A DNA stretch of 64,000 nt from Serratia proteamaculans (GCF_008830365.1 NZ_WBKI01000001.1:1054001-1118000); one strand, 5' to 3'. Shown: positions 35,382 to 45,974, counted from the first letter of the stretch. Notes: a model not told the origin generated them from the letters alone. Numbers and translations: made by a program.

Positions 35382-35942
35382 ATGCACCACCTGATGTTAG
35401 ATATTGAAACGCTGGATATAAAACCCAGCGCGGTGATCCTGGTGATCGCCGCCGTGTTTTTCGATCCCAAAACCGGTCAGCTCGGAGCGGAGTTTGAAAA
35501 CGCCGTCAGCAGCCAAAAAGATCAGCCTGGCAGAACCATCAGCCTGGACACCGTTACCTGGTGGGCGAAACAATCAGACGAAGCGCGCAAACTGGCTTTC
35601 GGTGGCACAGAGAGTCTTAAACGCGCGCTAACCAACCTGAGTCGGTTTATTCATATGAACAGCACCGACAAGGTCAAAGTCTGGGGTAACGGCAAGGAGT
35701 TCGATTGTACAATCCTCGAGCATGCCTTCCAGCAACTGGAAATGCCTTGCCCATGGAAATTTTGGGATACGCAGGATGTGCGCACGGTGATCACCCTGGC
35801 CGAAATGCTGGGCTTTAACCCCAAGAAAGAACGGGCATTCGAAGGAACGCCTCATCGGGCATTGGATGACGCCAAACATCAGGCACGCTATGTGGCGGAC
35901 ACGGTATCGGCACTTTACTATCGCAAAGCCCCTGTACCCTGA
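35382..35942 (+). CDS. DEDD-type 3'-5' exonuclease, phage-like
   Basis: A 186-residue RNase H-fold exonuclease. Motif I is MLDIETLD (Asp, Glu), motif II is WGNGKEFDCTIL (Asp), and motif III is HRALDDAKHQA (His, Asp). It belongs to the Rv2179c/DexA-like group common in phages and enterobacteria. ATG 35382 has AGGAG seven bases ahead. The substrate (RNA or single-stranded DNA) is not determined. It is not functionally linked to the transporter upstream or the MFS gene downstream. Confidence 0.82.
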   Translation: MHHLMLDIETLDIKPSAVILVIAAVFFDPKTGQLGAEFENAVSSQKDQPGRTISLDTVTWWAKQSDEARKLAFGGTESLKRALTNLSRFIHMNSTDKVKVWGNGKEFDCTILEHAFQQLEMPCPWKFWDTQDVRTVITLAEMLGFNPKKERAFEGTPHRALDDAKHQARYVADTVSALYYRKAPVP

Positions 35943-36051
35943 ATAGAACAAGACTGGCATCCCCTTGGCAGGCTTATGCTTTGCCTCTTTCCATTTAGCG
36001 CCAGAATCTCTACTCTAGCCCTCTTTGTCACTTGGATGTGCTGTTTTTGTT

Positions 36052-37245
36052 ATGCAAAAATTTCTGTTTCTGCTTCTTAGCCTGGTGCTGCTCGGCCCGC
36101 TGGGTATCGATCTCTATCTGCCGACTATCCCCGCTATCGCTCTTGGCCTTAACAGCAGTGAAGCGCTGATCCAGTCCACCATTTCCCTGTTCATCCTGGT
36201 GCTGGGCCTTGGACAGGTTATCGCCGGCCCGCTGGTGGATAACTACGGCCGTAAACCAGTGGCTCTGGCCGGCATTGTGATCTACATGATTGGTGCAGCC
36301 ATGGCGGCGCTGGCCACCACGCCAACCATGTTTGTGGCCTCACGCCTGCTGCAGGGTGTGGCGGTCTGTTGCACCGCCGTAGTGGCATTCAGCGGCGTGC
36401 GCGATCGGATGAACGGCGACGATGCGGCCCGTGCCTTTGGTTTTCTCAACGGCACCTTGAATATTATTCCTGCTCTGGCACCGCTGCTTGGCGGACTGCT
36501 GGCAGAAGCCTTTGGCTGGCGTGCGCCGTTCTGGTTCCTGGTGTGTTATGCCCTGGCCGTGCTGGTACTGATCGCCCTGCGTCTACCGGAAACTCGCCCG
36601 GCGGATACGGTGCGCGTCAAAGGGTTGCCGGTGCGACAATATGCCCGCATCGCCCGCGATCGCCGCTTTCTGTCCTTTGCCGTGGTCAACTCCGGTGCCA
36701 TGGGCATGGCGTTAACCTACGTCTCACTGGCGCCCAATGTGTTAATGGGCACCGCCGGGCTGACGCCGTTGCAATTCTCGCTGGTGTTTGGTGCCAACGG
36801 CTTTTGGATCATGCTGGTGAGTTTTTTCGCCAACCGTATTATTCACAAGGTCGGACGTCCGGTCTGCCTGGCGACCGGCGGAATTTTGATGGGTGTCGGT
36901 TGTATCGGATTGCTGCTGGGCGTGTCCTTGCTGTCCGGCGCGGCACAAACCCATTGGCTGGCTTATATGTTGCCGGTGGCCTGCGCCTGCGCCGGGCTGG
37001 CCTTTGTGATGGGCCCGGCAACCAGCTACGCGCTGGAGCCGTATTCCAATGAGGCCGGGGTGGCCTCTGCGTTGGTCGGTTTTGTGCAGATGGCCGGCGG
37101 TGCAGGCCTGGGCTTATTGGCGATGGCACTGCCGTTGCAACCCAAGCTGTCGTTGGCGCTGGTTATGTTGGTGGGTTGCCTGCTGGCACTGCACGCACGG
37201 CAGCGCAGCAAGCAAATAAAAGGTCAGTTGAAGAAAATTGCCTGA
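36052..37245 (+). CDS. Bcr/CflA-type MFS drug efflux transporter
   Basis: A 397-residue 12-helix major facilitator of the DHA1 drug:proton antiporter group. It has DLYLPTIPAI in helix 1, GPLVDNYGRKPVALAG (motif A) between helices 2 and 3, and RLLQGVAVCCTAVV (motif B region) in helix 4. I use ATG 36052 (MQKFLFLLLSLVLLG). The substrate is unknown. Convergent with dadX, with only three bases between stop codons. Confidence 0.85.
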   Translation: MQKFLFLLLSLVLLGPLGIDLYLPTIPAIALGLNSSEALIQSTISLFILVLGLGQVIAGPLVDNYGRKPVALAGIVIYMIGAAMAALATTPTMFVASRLLQGVAVCCTAVVAFSGVRDRMNGDDAARAFGFLNGTLNIIPALAPLLGGLLAEAFGWRAPFWFLVCYALAVLVLIALRLPETRPADTVRVKGLPVRQYARIARDRRFLSFAVVNSGAMGMALTYVSLAPNVLMGTAGLTPLQFSLVFGANGFWIMLVSFFANRIIHKVGRPVCLATGGILMGVGCIGLLLGVSLLSGAAQTHWLAYMLPVACACAGLAFVMGPATSYALEPYSNEAGVASALVGFVQMAGGAGLGLLAMALPLQPKLSLALVMLVGCLLALHARQRSKQIKGQLKKIA

Positions 37246-37248
37246 GGC

Positions 37249-38322
37249 TTATGCCTCGGTGATGACCGGTACTCTGGCGGCCAGGGCCGTCAGTAATTCA
37301 TAACCCAGCGTGCCTGCCGCGGCGGCGACATCGTCAACCGGCAGGCGTCGCCCCCACAGCTCTACTTCCGCCCCAATACCCGCATCTGGGCAAGGCGTCA
37401 GATCAACCACCAGCATATCCATCGAAACCGTGCCTAGCGTTCTCGTCAGCACACCCTCTACCCAGACTGGTGTACCGGTCTGTGCATGGCGAGGATAACC
37501 GTCGGCATAACCACAGGCCACCACACCGATACGCTGCGCACCCTCGGCGCGGTAACGCCAGCCATAACCAACCTGGTCGCCGGGCTTCAGTGTTTGAATA
37601 CCAATAATTTCGCTACTCAGCGTCATGGTCGGCTGCAGACCGCTGGCGGCAATATCGCGCGATTGGCCGCTCGGTGAAGCACCATACAGTACGATACCCG
37701 GTCGTACCCAGCTGCCATGCGTTTCCGGATGCCACAGCGTGGCGGCCGAGTTGGCCAGACAGCGTGGCAAAGTGATACCCGCTGCAGCCTGTTCAATGGT
37801 GGCCATTTGCGCCTCAACGCCCTGTGGGCCGTCAGCGGTGGCGAAATGACTCATCAGCGTCAGGCTGGCAATATTGCCGATCGCCTGAGCTTTCATCCAC
37901 ACAGAGTGCAAACGTTCCGGCGCAAACCCCAGACGGTTCATCCCGCTGTTCACTTTAAGGTAAACATTCAGCGGTGCAGAGAGTTTGGCTTCGGCGATCG
38001 CCGCCAATTGCCAGTCACTGTGTACCGACGTCGTTAAACGATAGTGATCCAGCAGGGCAATATCCTGCGGTTTGAAAAACCCTTCCAACAGCAAAATCGG
38101 TCCTTGCCAGCCGGACTCGCGCAGCAAAATGGCTTCGGCGAGATCCAGCAAGGCAAAACCATCGGTCTGCGCCAGACTGCGCCAGACATGTTTAATACCA
38201 TGGCCATACGCGTTGGCCTTGACCACCGACCAGACTTTGGCGTTAGGGGCAAAACGACGAACCACCTGCAGGTTATTTTCAAAGGCGCCAAGGTGCAACG
38301 TGGCGGAAATCGGGCGAGGCAT
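37249..38322 (-). CDS. dadX: Catabolic alanine racemase
   Basis: DadX racemises L-alanine to D-alanine, which DadA then oxidises. The 357-residue fold-type III PLP enzyme has the Schiff-base Lys35 in [12 protein letters not shown] and the catalytic Tyr in the C-terminal domain near [13 protein letters not shown] use the ATG at 38322 with AGGAG six bases upstream; the frame continues 19 codons further. It is the second gene of dadAX, 72 bases after dadA. Confidence 0.95.
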   Translation of the reverse strand: MPRPISATLHLGAFENNLQVVRRFAPNAKVWSVVKANAYGHGIKHVWRSLAQTDGFALLDLAEAILLRESGWQGPILLLEGFFKPQDIALLDHYRLTTSVHSDWQLAAIAEAKLSAPLNVYLKVNSGMNRLGFAPERLHSVWMKAQAIGNIASLTLMSHFATADGPQGVEAQMATIEQAAAGITLPRCLANSAATLWHPETHGSWVRPGIVLYGASPSGQSRDIAASGLQPTMTLSSEIIGIQTLKPGDQVGYGWRYRAEGAQRIGVVACGYADGYPRHAQTGTPVWVEGVLTRTLGTVSMDMLVVDLTPCPDAGIGAEVELWGRRLPVDDVAAAAGTLGYELLTALAARVPVITEA

Positions 38323-38394
38323 GGGCACTCCTACGGGCTGGCGAATACAGTCACGGGCCAACGCCCGTGACAATAACATGATAAATCAGGATGT

Positions 38395-39699
38395 TTAACG
38401 CGCGGGATGCACATCGTTCAAGGGGCCGGTGTAGAGGCTACGAAATCCGGCGCTGTAGCGCGCCACCCCCAGGTCGTCTGAAGGAATGGCCGGGGTGATA
38501 CCGGAAATCAAATCGGATAGCAGCTGCCCGGAGCCACAAGCCATGGTCCAGCCCAAAGTGCCGTGTCCGGTATTCAGGAAAAGATTTTTCAGCGAGGTCT
38601 TGCCGACAATCGGCGTACCGTCCGGCGTCATCGGGCGTAAACCGGTCCAGAAGGTCGCATCGCTCACCCGTCCACCGTTAGGGTAAAGATCGCGTACTAC
38701 CATCTCCAGTGTCTCTCGCCGCTTTTGCTCCAACTGAGTATTAAAACCAACAATTTCCGCCATGCCGCCGACGCGAATACGTTGATCGAACCGGGTAATG
38801 GCAATTTTATAGGTTTCATCCAGCACGGTTGAGAACGGTGCCGCAGACTCATCGGTGATTGGAATGGTCAGCGAGTAGCCTTTCAACGGATAGACAGGGA
38901 TCGACACCAGATCGCGTAACAGCGCAGTCGAATAAGAGCCAAAGGCCACCACGTAGCTGTCGGCTTTGAAGATTTCACCGCCGCACTGCACGCCGCTGAT
39001 CTTGTCCCCTTCCACCAGCAGGCGATCAACGCTGCGGTTATACAGGAAGGTCACGCCCGCCTGCTGTGCCAGTTTGGCCAGTTGCTGGGTAAAGAGTTGG
39101 CAGTCACCGGTTTCGTCGTTAGGCAGTTGCAGCCCGCCGGTCAGCTTATGTGCCACCTGCGCCAACGCAGGTTCAACGCTGGCCAACTGACTGGCTTCCA
39201 GCAGTTTGTAGGGCACACCGGCATCTTCCAATACCGCGATATCTTTGGCCGCACTTTCAAACTGTTGCTGGGTACGGAACAGTTGCAGCGTACCGCCCTG
39301 TCGGCCTTCGTACTGAATACCCGTTTCCTGACGCAGCGCCTTGATACAGTCACGACTGTATTCCGCCAAGCGCACCATGCGCCCTTTATTGGTCATGTAG
39401 TGTTCGGTATTGCAGTTTTTCAACATCTGCCACATCCAGCTCAACTGGAAGCTGCTGCCATCTAGACGAACCGCCAGCGGCGCATGGCGTTGGAACATCC
39501 ATTTAACCGCCTTCAGCGGGACGCCAGGCGCAGCCCAGGGAGCCGCATAGCCCGGAGAGATCTGTCCAGCGTTCGCCGCGCTGGTTTCCATCGCCGGACC
39601 GGGTTGACGATCGATCACCGTCACCTCATGGCCCGCTTTCGCCAAATACCAGGCACTGGCAACCCCTACCACTCCACTACCTAAAATTACCACTCGCAT
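38395..39699 (-). CDS. dadA: D-amino acid dehydrogenase small subunit
   Basis: DadA oxidatively deaminates D-alanine to pyruvate at the inner membrane, passing electrons to quinone. The 434-residue flavoprotein begins with the FAD Rossmann motif [21 protein letters not shown], and ends with [14 protein letters not shown] contacts. Operon dadA-dadX and divergence from spoVR are as in E. coli. A CRP site lies about 100 bases upstream. Confidence 0.96.
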   Translation of the reverse strand: MRVVILGSGVVGVASAWYLAKAGHEVTVIDRQPGPAMETSAANAGQISPGYAAPWAAPGVPLKAVKWMFQRHAPLAVRLDGSSFQLSWMWQMLKNCNTEHYMTNKGRMVRLAEYSRDCIKALRQETGIQYEGRQGGTLQLFRTQQQFESAAKDIAVLEDAGVPYKLLEASQLASVEPALAQVAHKLTGGLQLPNDETGDCQLFTQQLAKLAQQAGVTFLYNRSVDRLLVEGDKISGVQCGGEIFKADSYVVAFGSYSTALLRDLVSIPVYPLKGYSLTIPITDESAAPFSTVLDETYKIAITRFDQRIRVGGMAEIVGFNTQLEQKRRETLEMVVRDLYPNGGRVSDATFWTGLRPMTPDGTPIVGKTSLKNLFLNTGHGTLGWTMACGSGQLLSDLISGITPAIPSDDLGVARYSAGFRSLYTGPLNDVHPAR

Positions 39700-39793
39700 C
39701 GCTGACTCCAGCTCAAGGCATCACAAAGCATAATCTTCTGCTCACAGGAAATTAACTCAGTGGAAAAATCCGTCCAACATCTTCGTCAATAAA

Positions 39794-39809
39794 CGTGACA
39801 ACATTCACA
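39794..39809. promoter_or_regulatory. CRP site upstream of dadA
   Basis: CGTGA-N6-TCACA matches nine of the ten CRP half-site bases. It lies about 95 bases before dadA. CRP and Lrp control of dadAX is known in E. coli. Confidence 0.65.
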
Positions 39810-40236
39810 TTTAATTTATCGTTCATGGCTGGGTCTTTTGCAATAGCTACCTATAAATAGCGATAAGATGTTGTGAAAGGCCAGTTTTAGAGCGAAACAG
39901 CGGCTAATATGATGTCAATGATAGCATTGCTATCGACAAGAAAAGCCAGGGTACGCAACAGGGATTTAACAGAATATAAAAATGAAACAGCGCCATCAAT
40001 ACAGAATATAAAACTACAAAAACCGCATTTATCTAAGATAACGTTTTGCAGACATAAGAACCTGCTTCAGCAGAAAAAACTCGCTGTAAATTCGTCCTGG
40101 CAACACAATGGGAAGATCCTTGAGGCAGATCGTTGAATTTTTAAGCTTTATATCATTATTACCTCTGCGCAGATTGAGCTACGATTGATACAGGGTCTGC
40201 CGTTCGAGCAAGGTCCGTAATAACGAGGGTGCGCTG
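39810..40236. other. dadA-spoVR intergenic region
   Basis: AT-rich and without a convincing gene. A 75-codon frame at 39909-40136 has no family resemblance, no ribosome-binding site and a composition unlike neighbouring genes. The region must hold the spoVR promoter; I do not see a clear sigma-70 pair there. Confidence 0.4.
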
Positions 40237-41772
40237 ATGACTACTTCAACACATGATAAGGTCAAGGAAGATAAACGTCTGAGCGATGGACCGGACTGGA
40301 CGTTCGAGTTGCTGCAGGTGTATCTGGAGCACATCGATCGCGTAGCCAAACATTACAAGCTCGACACCTACCCGCATCAGATCGAGGTCATTACCTCAGA
40401 GCAGATGATGGACGCTTATTCGAGCGTCGGCATGCCGATTAACTACACCCATTGGTCGTTCGGTAAAAAATTCATTGAGACCGAGCAGCGCTATAAACAT
40501 GGGCAGCAGGGCCTGGCCTATGAGATCGTGATCAACTCCAACCCCTGTATCGCCTACCTGATGGAAGAGAACACCATCACCATGCAGGCCTTGGTGATGG
40601 CGCATGCCTGCTACGGGCACAACTCCTTCTTCAAAAATAACTACCTATTCCGCAGTTGGACCGACGCCAGTTCGATCGTCGATTACCTGTTGTTCGCCCG
40701 CCACTACATCAGCCAGTGCGAAGAGCGCTACGGCGTTGAAGAAGTAGAAAAGCTGCTCGACTCTTGTCATGCGTTGATGAACTACGGCGTAGATCGCTAC
40801 AAACGACCACAGAAAATTTCACTGGTCGAAGAAAAAGCCCGCCAGAAAAGCCGTGAGGAGTACCTGCAAAGCCAGGTGAACACGCTGTGGAAGACCCTGC
40901 CACGGGTTGAACGTGAAGAAGCACCAGAACAGGCGCGGCGCTATCCAAGCGAGCCGCAGGAAAACATCCTCTACTTTATGGAAAAAAATGCGCCGCTGCT
41001 GGAGCCCTGGCAGCGTGAAGTTTTGCGTATTGTGCGCAAAGTGAGCCAGTATTTTTATCCGCAGAAACAAACGCAGGTAATGAACGAAGGCTGGGCCACA
41101 TTCTGGCACTACACCATCCTTAATCATCTGTACGACGAGGGCCGGGTAACCGAACGTTTTATGCTGGAGTTTTTGCACAGCCATACCAACGTGGTATATC
41201 AACCGCCTTATAACAGCCCTTATTACAACGGTATTAATCCCTACGCTCTGGGCTTTGCCATGTTCCAGGACATCAAGCGTATCTGTCAGTCGCCAACCGA
41301 AGAAGATCGTTACTGGTTCCCGGATATCGCCGGTAAAGACTGGCTGGAAACACTGCACTTCGCCATGCGGGACTTCAAGGATGAAAGCTTTATCAGCCAG
41401 TTCCTGTCACCGAAAATCATGCGTGATTTCCGGCTATTCACCGTGCTGGATGACGATCGCAATAATTACCTGGAAATTGCAGCGATCCATGATGAAGCCG
41501 GTTATCGTGCGATCCGTGAAGAGCTGTCGGCGCAGTATAACCTGAGTGACCATGAGCCGAATATTCAGATCTGGAATGTGGATTTACGCGGGGATCGCTC
41601 GTTGACGTTGCGCTATATTCCGCAGGACCGTGCGCCGTTGGACAAGAGCCGGCGTGAAGTGATGAAACACCTGCACCGCCTGTGGGGTTTCGACATTATT
41701 CTGGAACAACTGAACGAAGATGGCAGCGTTGAGCTGCTGGAACGTTGCCCACCGCGACCGACACCGCTGTAA
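40237..41772 (+). CDS. ycgB: SpoVR family protein (YcgB)
   Basis: A 511-residue protein of the SpoVR family, one residue longer than E. coli YcgB. Typical stretches are GQQGLAYEIVINSNPCIAYL, HACYGHNSFFKNNYLF, and NEGWATFWHYTILNHLYDEG, with a His- and Glu-rich centre that suggests metal binding. The biochemical function is unknown. SpoVR, YeaG and YeaH are phylogenetically and functionally associated in stress responses; yeaGH is 18 kb to the left. GAGGG precedes the ATG. Confidence 0.93.
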   Translation: MTTSTHDKVKEDKRLSDGPDWTFELLQVYLEHIDRVAKHYKLDTYPHQIEVITSEQMMDAYSSVGMPINYTHWSFGKKFIETEQRYKHGQQGLAYEIVINSNPCIAYLMEENTITMQALVMAHACYGHNSFFKNNYLFRSWTDASSIVDYLLFARHYISQCEERYGVEEVEKLLDSCHALMNYGVDRYKRPQKISLVEEKARQKSREEYLQSQVNTLWKTLPRVEREEAPEQARRYPSEPQENILYFMEKNAPLLEPWQREVLRIVRKVSQYFYPQKQTQVMNEGWATFWHYTILNHLYDEGRVTERFMLEFLHSHTNVVYQPPYNSPYYNGINPYALGFAMFQDIKRICQSPTEEDRYWFPDIAGKDWLETLHFAMRDFKDESFISQFLSPKIMRDFRLFTVLDDDRNNYLEIAAIHDEAGYRAIREELSAQYNLSDHEPNIQIWNVDLRGDRSLTLRYIPQDRAPLDKSRREVMKHLHRLWGFDIILEQLNEDGSVELLERCPPRPTPL

Positions 41773-41787
41773 GATCAGTCCATAACA

Positions 41788-41812
41788 AAGGGGCGCCATT
41801 GGCGCCCCTTTT
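41788..41812. terminator. Bidirectional terminator between spoVR and fadR
   Basis: AAGGGGCGCC, loop ATT, GGCGCCCCTT with T on the right and A on the left. Ten perfect pairs. It serves the two convergent genes. Confidence 0.85.
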
Positions 41813-41832
41813 GCTTAATGCGGGTGATAGTG

Positions 41833-42552
41833 TTAGCGGCGGGCTTCGGTCAGATCGCTTGGCATAGTGCCTTGCATGCTCTGCCAGATGGCACCGCTAT
41901 CTTTACCGTAGTTACGCACGCAATCCATTACCTGATCGTACGACTTATCATGGCACAGCGTTGACAGCTTGCTATAGAAAGTCAGCGCCAGCTTGCGGGA
42001 TTCCGGGTTTGAGAAATAGTAGCGGCCAACGCGTGTATATAAGCCTTTCAGACCGTTGAAGATCAGACCGTAAATCGGGTTGCCGGAGGCAAACGCCAGA
42101 CCACGGAAAATTTCGTAGTCCAACAGGTTGAAAGCGTCCGTCTGATCTTCCACTTGGGTGGCTTTCGCCAACACTTCCAGAGCGGCTTCAGGATGGTTAC
42201 GCACCGCTGCGCGAATAAAGATCGCCGCAATATTGGTACGAACCGACAACAGATTGTCGATCAATTGTGGGACGCTCTGATGATCGAGGCGTGCCACCGT
42301 CTCAAGGATATTGAGGCCGGAAGTTTCCCAGAAATTATTTACTTTGGTCGGTTTACCATGCTGAATGGTTAGCCAGCCATCACAGGCCAGGCGTTGTAAA
42401 ACCTCACGTAACGTGGTGCGCGTAACACCAATCAGTTCTGAAAGCTCACGCTCCGCGGGCAAAATAGTGCCAGGAGGGAAGCGATTATTCCAGATACTCT
42501 CGATAATGTATTCTTCCGCGAAACCGGCAGGACTCTGCGCCTTTATGACCAT
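41833..42552 (-). CDS. fadR: Fatty acid metabolism regulator FadR
   Basis: FadR is a GntR-family regulator that represses fatty-acid degradation genes and activates fabA/fabB, released from DNA by long-chain acyl-CoA. The 239-residue protein equals E. coli FadR: an N-terminal winged helix ([20 protein letters not shown], then [16 protein letters not shown]) and a C-terminal acyl-CoA binding FCD-like domain. A likely target, fadD, is in the same window with a near-consensus operator. Divergent from nhaB. Confidence 0.96.
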   Translation of the reverse strand: MVIKAQSPAGFAEEYIIESIWNNRFPPGTILPAERELSELIGVTRTTLREVLQRLACDGWLTIQHGKPTKVNNFWETSGLNILETVARLDHQSVPQLIDNLLSVRTNIAAIFIRAAVRNHPEAALEVLAKATQVEDQTDAFNLLDYEIFRGLAFASGNPIYGLIFNGLKGLYTRVGRYYFSNPESRKLALTFYSKLSTLCHDKSYDQVMDCVRNYGKDSGAIWQSMQGTMPSDLTEARR

Positions 42553-42794
42553 GTGTTTGACGTTCCGTAGCGACGATAATCAGTAATAGTAGTCGGCTGA
42601 TCATACCAGATCGCTATTGCATGACCTAGCGTGAGCGAAAAACATTGAACGAAACTGTGCATAAAGTGGCAAAAAACCTGCAAAAACACCGCATAGAGAA
42701 ATTTCTCGTCGTAAAGCAAGCCCGTATTGCATCTGCCCCGGCGGCATTGTTAGGCTAGTATGAGACAACTTATTTTCAGGACGTGTAATTCATA

Positions 42795-44366
42795 ATGGAA
42801 ACAACCTTACGCAGTGCCTTGGTAAAAAACTTCCTCGGGCAATCACCTGACTGGTACAAACTGGCCATTCTCATTTTCCTGGTGATCAATCCACTGGTTT
42901 TCTTCCTGGTCGATCCGTTCATTGCCGGTTGGCTGTTTGTGGTCGAATTTATCTTTACTCTGGCGATGGCGCTGAAATGCTACCCCCTGCTGCCGGGTGG
43001 TCTGCTGGCCATTGAGTCGGTACTGATTGGCATGACCAGCCCCGATCGGGTGGGCGAAGAAATTGCCCATAATCTGGAAGTGCTGCTGTTGCTGATCTTT
43101 ATGGTAGCCGGCATCTACTTTATGAAGCAGTTGCTGCTGTTCGTGTTCACCAAACTACTGCTCAACATTCGCTCAAAAATGCTGCTTTCTTTGGCATTCT
43201 GCTTTGCCGCGGCGCTGTTGTCAGCTTTCCTCGATGCGCTGACGGTGGTTGCAGTGGTGATCAGCGTCGCAACCGGATTTTATTCGATCTACCACAACGT
43301 GGCTTCAAACCGTTCTGACGGCAATACTGACGTCGGTGACGACAGCACACTGGTCAGTGACGATCACAAACAGACGCTCGAACAGTTCCGCGCCTTCCTG
43401 CGCAGCCTGTTGATGCACGCCGGGGTCGGTACCGCACTGGGCGGCGTAATGACCATGGTGGGCGAACCGCAGAACCTGATTATCGCCAAAAGTGCCGACT
43501 GGGGATTTGTCGACTTCTTCCTGCGTATGGCACCGGTTACCCTGCCGGTGTTTGTCTGTGGCCTGTTGGTTTGCCTGCTGCTTGAACGCTTCGGTATCTT
43601 TGGCTACGGGGCAAAACTGCCGGAACGCGTCCGTGAGGTGCTGACCGAGTTTGACCGTCAGGCCACCGCAGGACGCAGTAAACAAGAACAGGTCAGATTG
43701 GTGATTCAGGCGCTGATCGGCATTTGGTTAGTGGTAGCGCTGGCCTTTCATCTGGCGGAAGTAGGCCTGATAGGTCTGTCGGTGATCATCCTGGCCACTT
43801 CTTTGTGCGGCGTAACCGATGAACACGCCATCGGCAAGGCATTCCAGGAAGCGCTGCCCTTTACTGCCCTGCTGACGGTATTTTTCACCGTGGTGGCGGT
43901 AATTATTGAGCAACACCTGTTCACGCCGATTATCCGGTTTGTTCTGCAGGCAGAACCCTCTTCACAACTGGCGCTGTTTTATCTGTTTAACGGCCTGCTG
44001 TCTTCGGTATCTGACAACGTGTTCGTCGGCACGGTCTATATCAATGAGGCACGTGCCGCGTTTGAAAACGGTGCAATCTCCCTGAAGCAGTTCGAAATGC
44101 TGGCGGTCGCCATTAACACCGGGACCAATCTACCGTCAGTTGCTACCCCGAATGGTCAGGCGGCCTTCTTGTTCCTGCTGACCTCCGCGCTGGCACCGCT
44201 GGTGCGTTTGTCTTACGGGCGAATGGTGTGGATGGCTTTACCCTATACTGTGGTATTAACGCTGGTAGGTCTGCTGTGCGTACAGTTTACTCTGGCACCG
44301 ATGACTGACCTGTTAACGGAGTGGCATTGGCTGACACTGCCAGCGATTGAAGCCGTTGCACATTAA
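42795..44366 (+). CDS. nhaB: Na+/H+ antiporter NhaB
   Basis: NhaB exports sodium in exchange for protons (3 H+ per 2 Na+) at the inner membrane. The 523-residue protein has about 12 membrane helices and an Asp-rich cytoplasmic loop ([12 protein letters not shown]). Characteristic stretches are [20 protein letters not shown] and [18 protein letters not shown]. coli NhaB is 513 residues. fadR-nhaB-dsbB order is as in E. coli. Confidence 0.96.
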   Translation: METTLRSALVKNFLGQSPDWYKLAILIFLVINPLVFFLVDPFIAGWLFVVEFIFTLAMALKCYPLLPGGLLAIESVLIGMTSPDRVGEEIAHNLEVLLLLIFMVAGIYFMKQLLLFVFTKLLLNIRSKMLLSLAFCFAAALLSAFLDALTVVAVVISVATGFYSIYHNVASNRSDGNTDVGDDSTLVSDDHKQTLEQFRAFLRSLLMHAGVGTALGGVMTMVGEPQNLIIAKSADWGFVDFFLRMAPVTLPVFVCGLLVCLLLERFGIFGYGAKLPERVREVLTEFDRQATAGRSKQEQVRLVIQALIGIWLVVALAFHLAEVGLIGLSVIILATSLCGVTDEHAIGKAFQEALPFTALLTVFFTVVAVIIEQHLFTPIIRFVLQAEPSSQLALFYLFNGLLSSVSDNVFVGTVYINEARAAFENGAISLKQFEMLAVAINTGTNLPSVATPNGQAAFLFLLTSALAPLVRLSYGRMVWMALPYTVVLTLVGLLCVQFTLAPMTDLLTEWHWLTLPAIEAVAH

Positions 44367-44490
44367 CCCGGTTAACCTGCCCCGCTGCCAGCGACTATTT
44401 TTGTGCTGAATCAGGCTCAGGTAGCTGGCAGCAGAGTTGAATTGGTTTACACTGCCAGTTCAATTGCTTACTGCATGGAAGAATAAATAT

Positions 44491-45021
44491 ATGTTGCAAT
44501 TCTTTAACCGCTGCTCGCAGGGGCGCGGTGCTTGGCTGTTGATGGCCCTGACTGCGCTGGTGCTGGAATTAGTTGCTCTCTACTTTCAGCACGTAATGCT
44601 GCTGCAACCCTGTGTAATGTGCATTTATGAACGCTGCGCGCTGTTTGGCATTCTGGGCGCCTCGTTGCTCGGTGCCATCGCGCCGAAAACGCCACTACGC
44701 TATGTCGCTATTCTGCTGTGGATTTACAGCGCCTGGGAAGGCCTGCAACTGGCATGGAAACACACCATGATCCAACTGCATCCTTCGCCATTCAATACCT
44801 GCGATTTCTTCGTCAGCTTCCCGTCCTGGCTGCCGCTGGATAAATGGCTGCCGGCGGTGTTCCACGCATCCGGTGACTGTTCCGTGCGCCAATGGGAATT
44901 CCTGACGCTGGAAATGCCGCAGTGGTTGGTGGGTATCTTCACGGCTTATTTGATGTTCGCCATTATCGTGTTGATCGCACAATTTGTCCGCCCGCGCCGC
45001 CGCGACCTGTTTGGTCGTTAA
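44491..45021 (+). CDS. dsbB: Disulfide bond formation protein B
   Basis: DsbB reoxidises periplasmic DsbA and passes electrons to quinone. The 176-residue protein equals E. coli DsbB, with four membrane helices, the first redox pair Cys41/Cys44 in [10 protein letters not shown], and the second pair in the large periplasmic loop (FNTCDFF and SGDCSVRQW). I use ATG 44491 ([11 protein letters not shown]) with GGAAG upstream. A strong terminator follows. Confidence 0.96.
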   Translation: MLQFFNRCSQGRGAWLLMALTALVLELVALYFQHVMLLQPCVMCIYERCALFGILGASLLGAIAPKTPLRYVAILLWIYSAWEGLQLAWKHTMIQLHPSPFNTCDFFVSFPSWLPLDKWLPAVFHASGDCSVRQWEFLTLEMPQWLVGIFTAYLMFAIIVLIAQFVRPRRRDLFGR

Positions 45022-45033
45022 GCCTGAGCGAAT

Positions 45034-45063
45034 AAAAAACGGCGCCTCAGGGCGCCGTTTTTT
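45034..45063 (+). terminator. Intrinsic terminator after dsbB
   Basis: AAAAAACGGCGCC, loop TCAG, GGCGCCGTTTTTT (the loop bases partly pair). Symmetrical A and T tails let it work both ways, so it could also end the small leftward frame at 45100-45171. Confidence 0.9.
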
Positions 45064-45099
45064 ATTGAATTGCGGATGCTATGCAGAGATATAGCGACA

Positions 45100-45171
45100 T
45101 TAAGTGTGTGTAAGGTAATAAACGAGCACTATCAGCGCCCCAGCCACGGCAAACAGACGTATCATTTTCAT
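45100..45171 (-). CDS. Possible small membrane protein, 23 residues
   Basis: ATG at 45169-45171 opens MKMIRLFAVAGALIVLVYYL, then THT and a stop. It is one short membrane helix with a basic N-terminus. GAGAG lies seven to eight bases ahead of the ATG, and the dsbB terminator lies downstream in the right place to end this transcript. Enterobacteria make many single-helix proteins of this size, but I do not recognise this one. Confidence 0.4.
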   Translation of the reverse strand: MKMIRLFAVAGALIVLVYYLTHT

Positions 45172-45457
45172 TATTGTACTCTCGGAACTTAGCGTGAGAG
45201 CGGTCAAACTACCTAACCTTCTGTATAAAAAGAAGCATTCGGATGGGATTTGGTGCGTAATTTACATAACATTAAGTTGGGGGAGTAAAAAACCTTATTC
45301 GCAGGAGTACAACCCCATTTTATCGACCGTAAATCGTAATACAGTGGAACGACTCATCTCCTCCTCACTCGCTTCATACAAAAAAACTCATCATAGTGAT
45401 GCATTATTGCATCAATATTTTGATGAAGTTATGCCAAAAAATCCTTATAGTATCCGC

Positions 45458-45525
45458 AAGTTAATAGTAACGATTTCCCTGGTGTTGTTGTGTGTCTTGC
45501 CCCTCTTCTTTGCAGGGGCTTTTTT
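45458..45525 (+). ncRNA. Candidate Hfq-type small RNA with an ArcZ-like seed
   Basis: TATAGT at 45446-45451 could be a -10 box, giving a start near 45458. The RNA would contain CGATTTCCCTGGTGTTG (45471-45487), whose GATTTCCCTGGTGTTG equals the pairing region I recall for ArcZ. Next comes TTGTGTGTCTTGCCC, similar to the 3' half of RprA, then a terminator GCCCCT/AGGGGC with TTTTTT at 45499-45525. Flanking genes are dsbB and ycgN, not the neighbours of arcZ or rprA in E. coli. The 5' end is uncertain and no -35 box is clear. A 120-codon frame across this region lacks gene character. Confidence 0.5.
45499..45525 (+). terminator. Intrinsic terminator before the ycgN end
   Basis: GCCCCT (45499-45504), nine-base loop, AGGGGC (45514-45519), then six T. 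It lies on the plus strand, where no annotated protein gene ends, so it implies a short transcript from the left. Confidence 0.8.
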
Positions 45526-45527
45526 CT

Positions 45528-45974
45528 TTATCTCGCCCAGCTTGGTTTGTTCATGATGTGATCCTGCCAGTCCACCACTTCGCTTTCGCGTACCGCAATG
45601 TGGCGCACAGTAATACGTTCACCGTGCATCGCCGCCTTTGAGCCGCTAACCAATGGGTGCCAAGAGAACAGGGGTTTGCCTTCGCCAATCAGGCGATATG
45701 CACAGGTCGGGGGCAACCAGTCAAACGTCGTGAGGTTCTCGCGCGTCAACTTGATACAATCTTCTTCCAACTCAAAGCGACGTTCATAGTTGCGGCACTG
45801 GCACGATTTAATATTCAGCTGGTCACAGGCTACGTTGGTGAAATAAATCTCGTCGGTATCTTCGTCGATCAGCTTATTCAGACAGCATTGCCCACAACCG
45901 TCGCACAGCGATTCCCACTCTTGTTCTGACATTTCAACCAGCGTTTTTTGTTGCCAAAAAGGGGTTTGTGACAT
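45528..45974 (-). CDS. ycgN: YcgN family (UPF0260) cysteine-cluster protein
   Basis: A 148-residue protein with the UPF0260 cysteine cluster: [15 protein letters not shown], then NVACDQL and CQCRNYERR, and later PPTCAYRL. The eight or so Cys residues suggest metal or Fe-S binding. Function is not established. It begins [20 protein letters not shown]. ycgN lies near dsbB as in E. coli. Confidence 0.92.
   Translation of the reverse strand: MSQTPFWQQKTLVEMSEQEWESLCDGCGQCCLNKLIDEDTDEIYFTNVACDQLNIKSCQCRNYERRFELEEDCIKLTRENLTTFDWLPPTCAYRLIGEGKPLFSWHPLVSGSKAAMHGERITVRHIAVRESEVVDWQDHIMNKPSWAR

Noticed and set aside
39909-40136. 75-codon open frame between dadA and spoVR
   Set aside because: No ribosome-binding site, no domain, and very Lys- and Asn-rich composition as expected of AT-rich intergenic DNA.
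45194-45556. Rightward 120-codon open frame between dsbB and ycgN
   Set aside because: No ribosome-binding site or family resemblance, and it runs through a clean terminator into the end of ycgN. The candidate small RNA explains this interval better.
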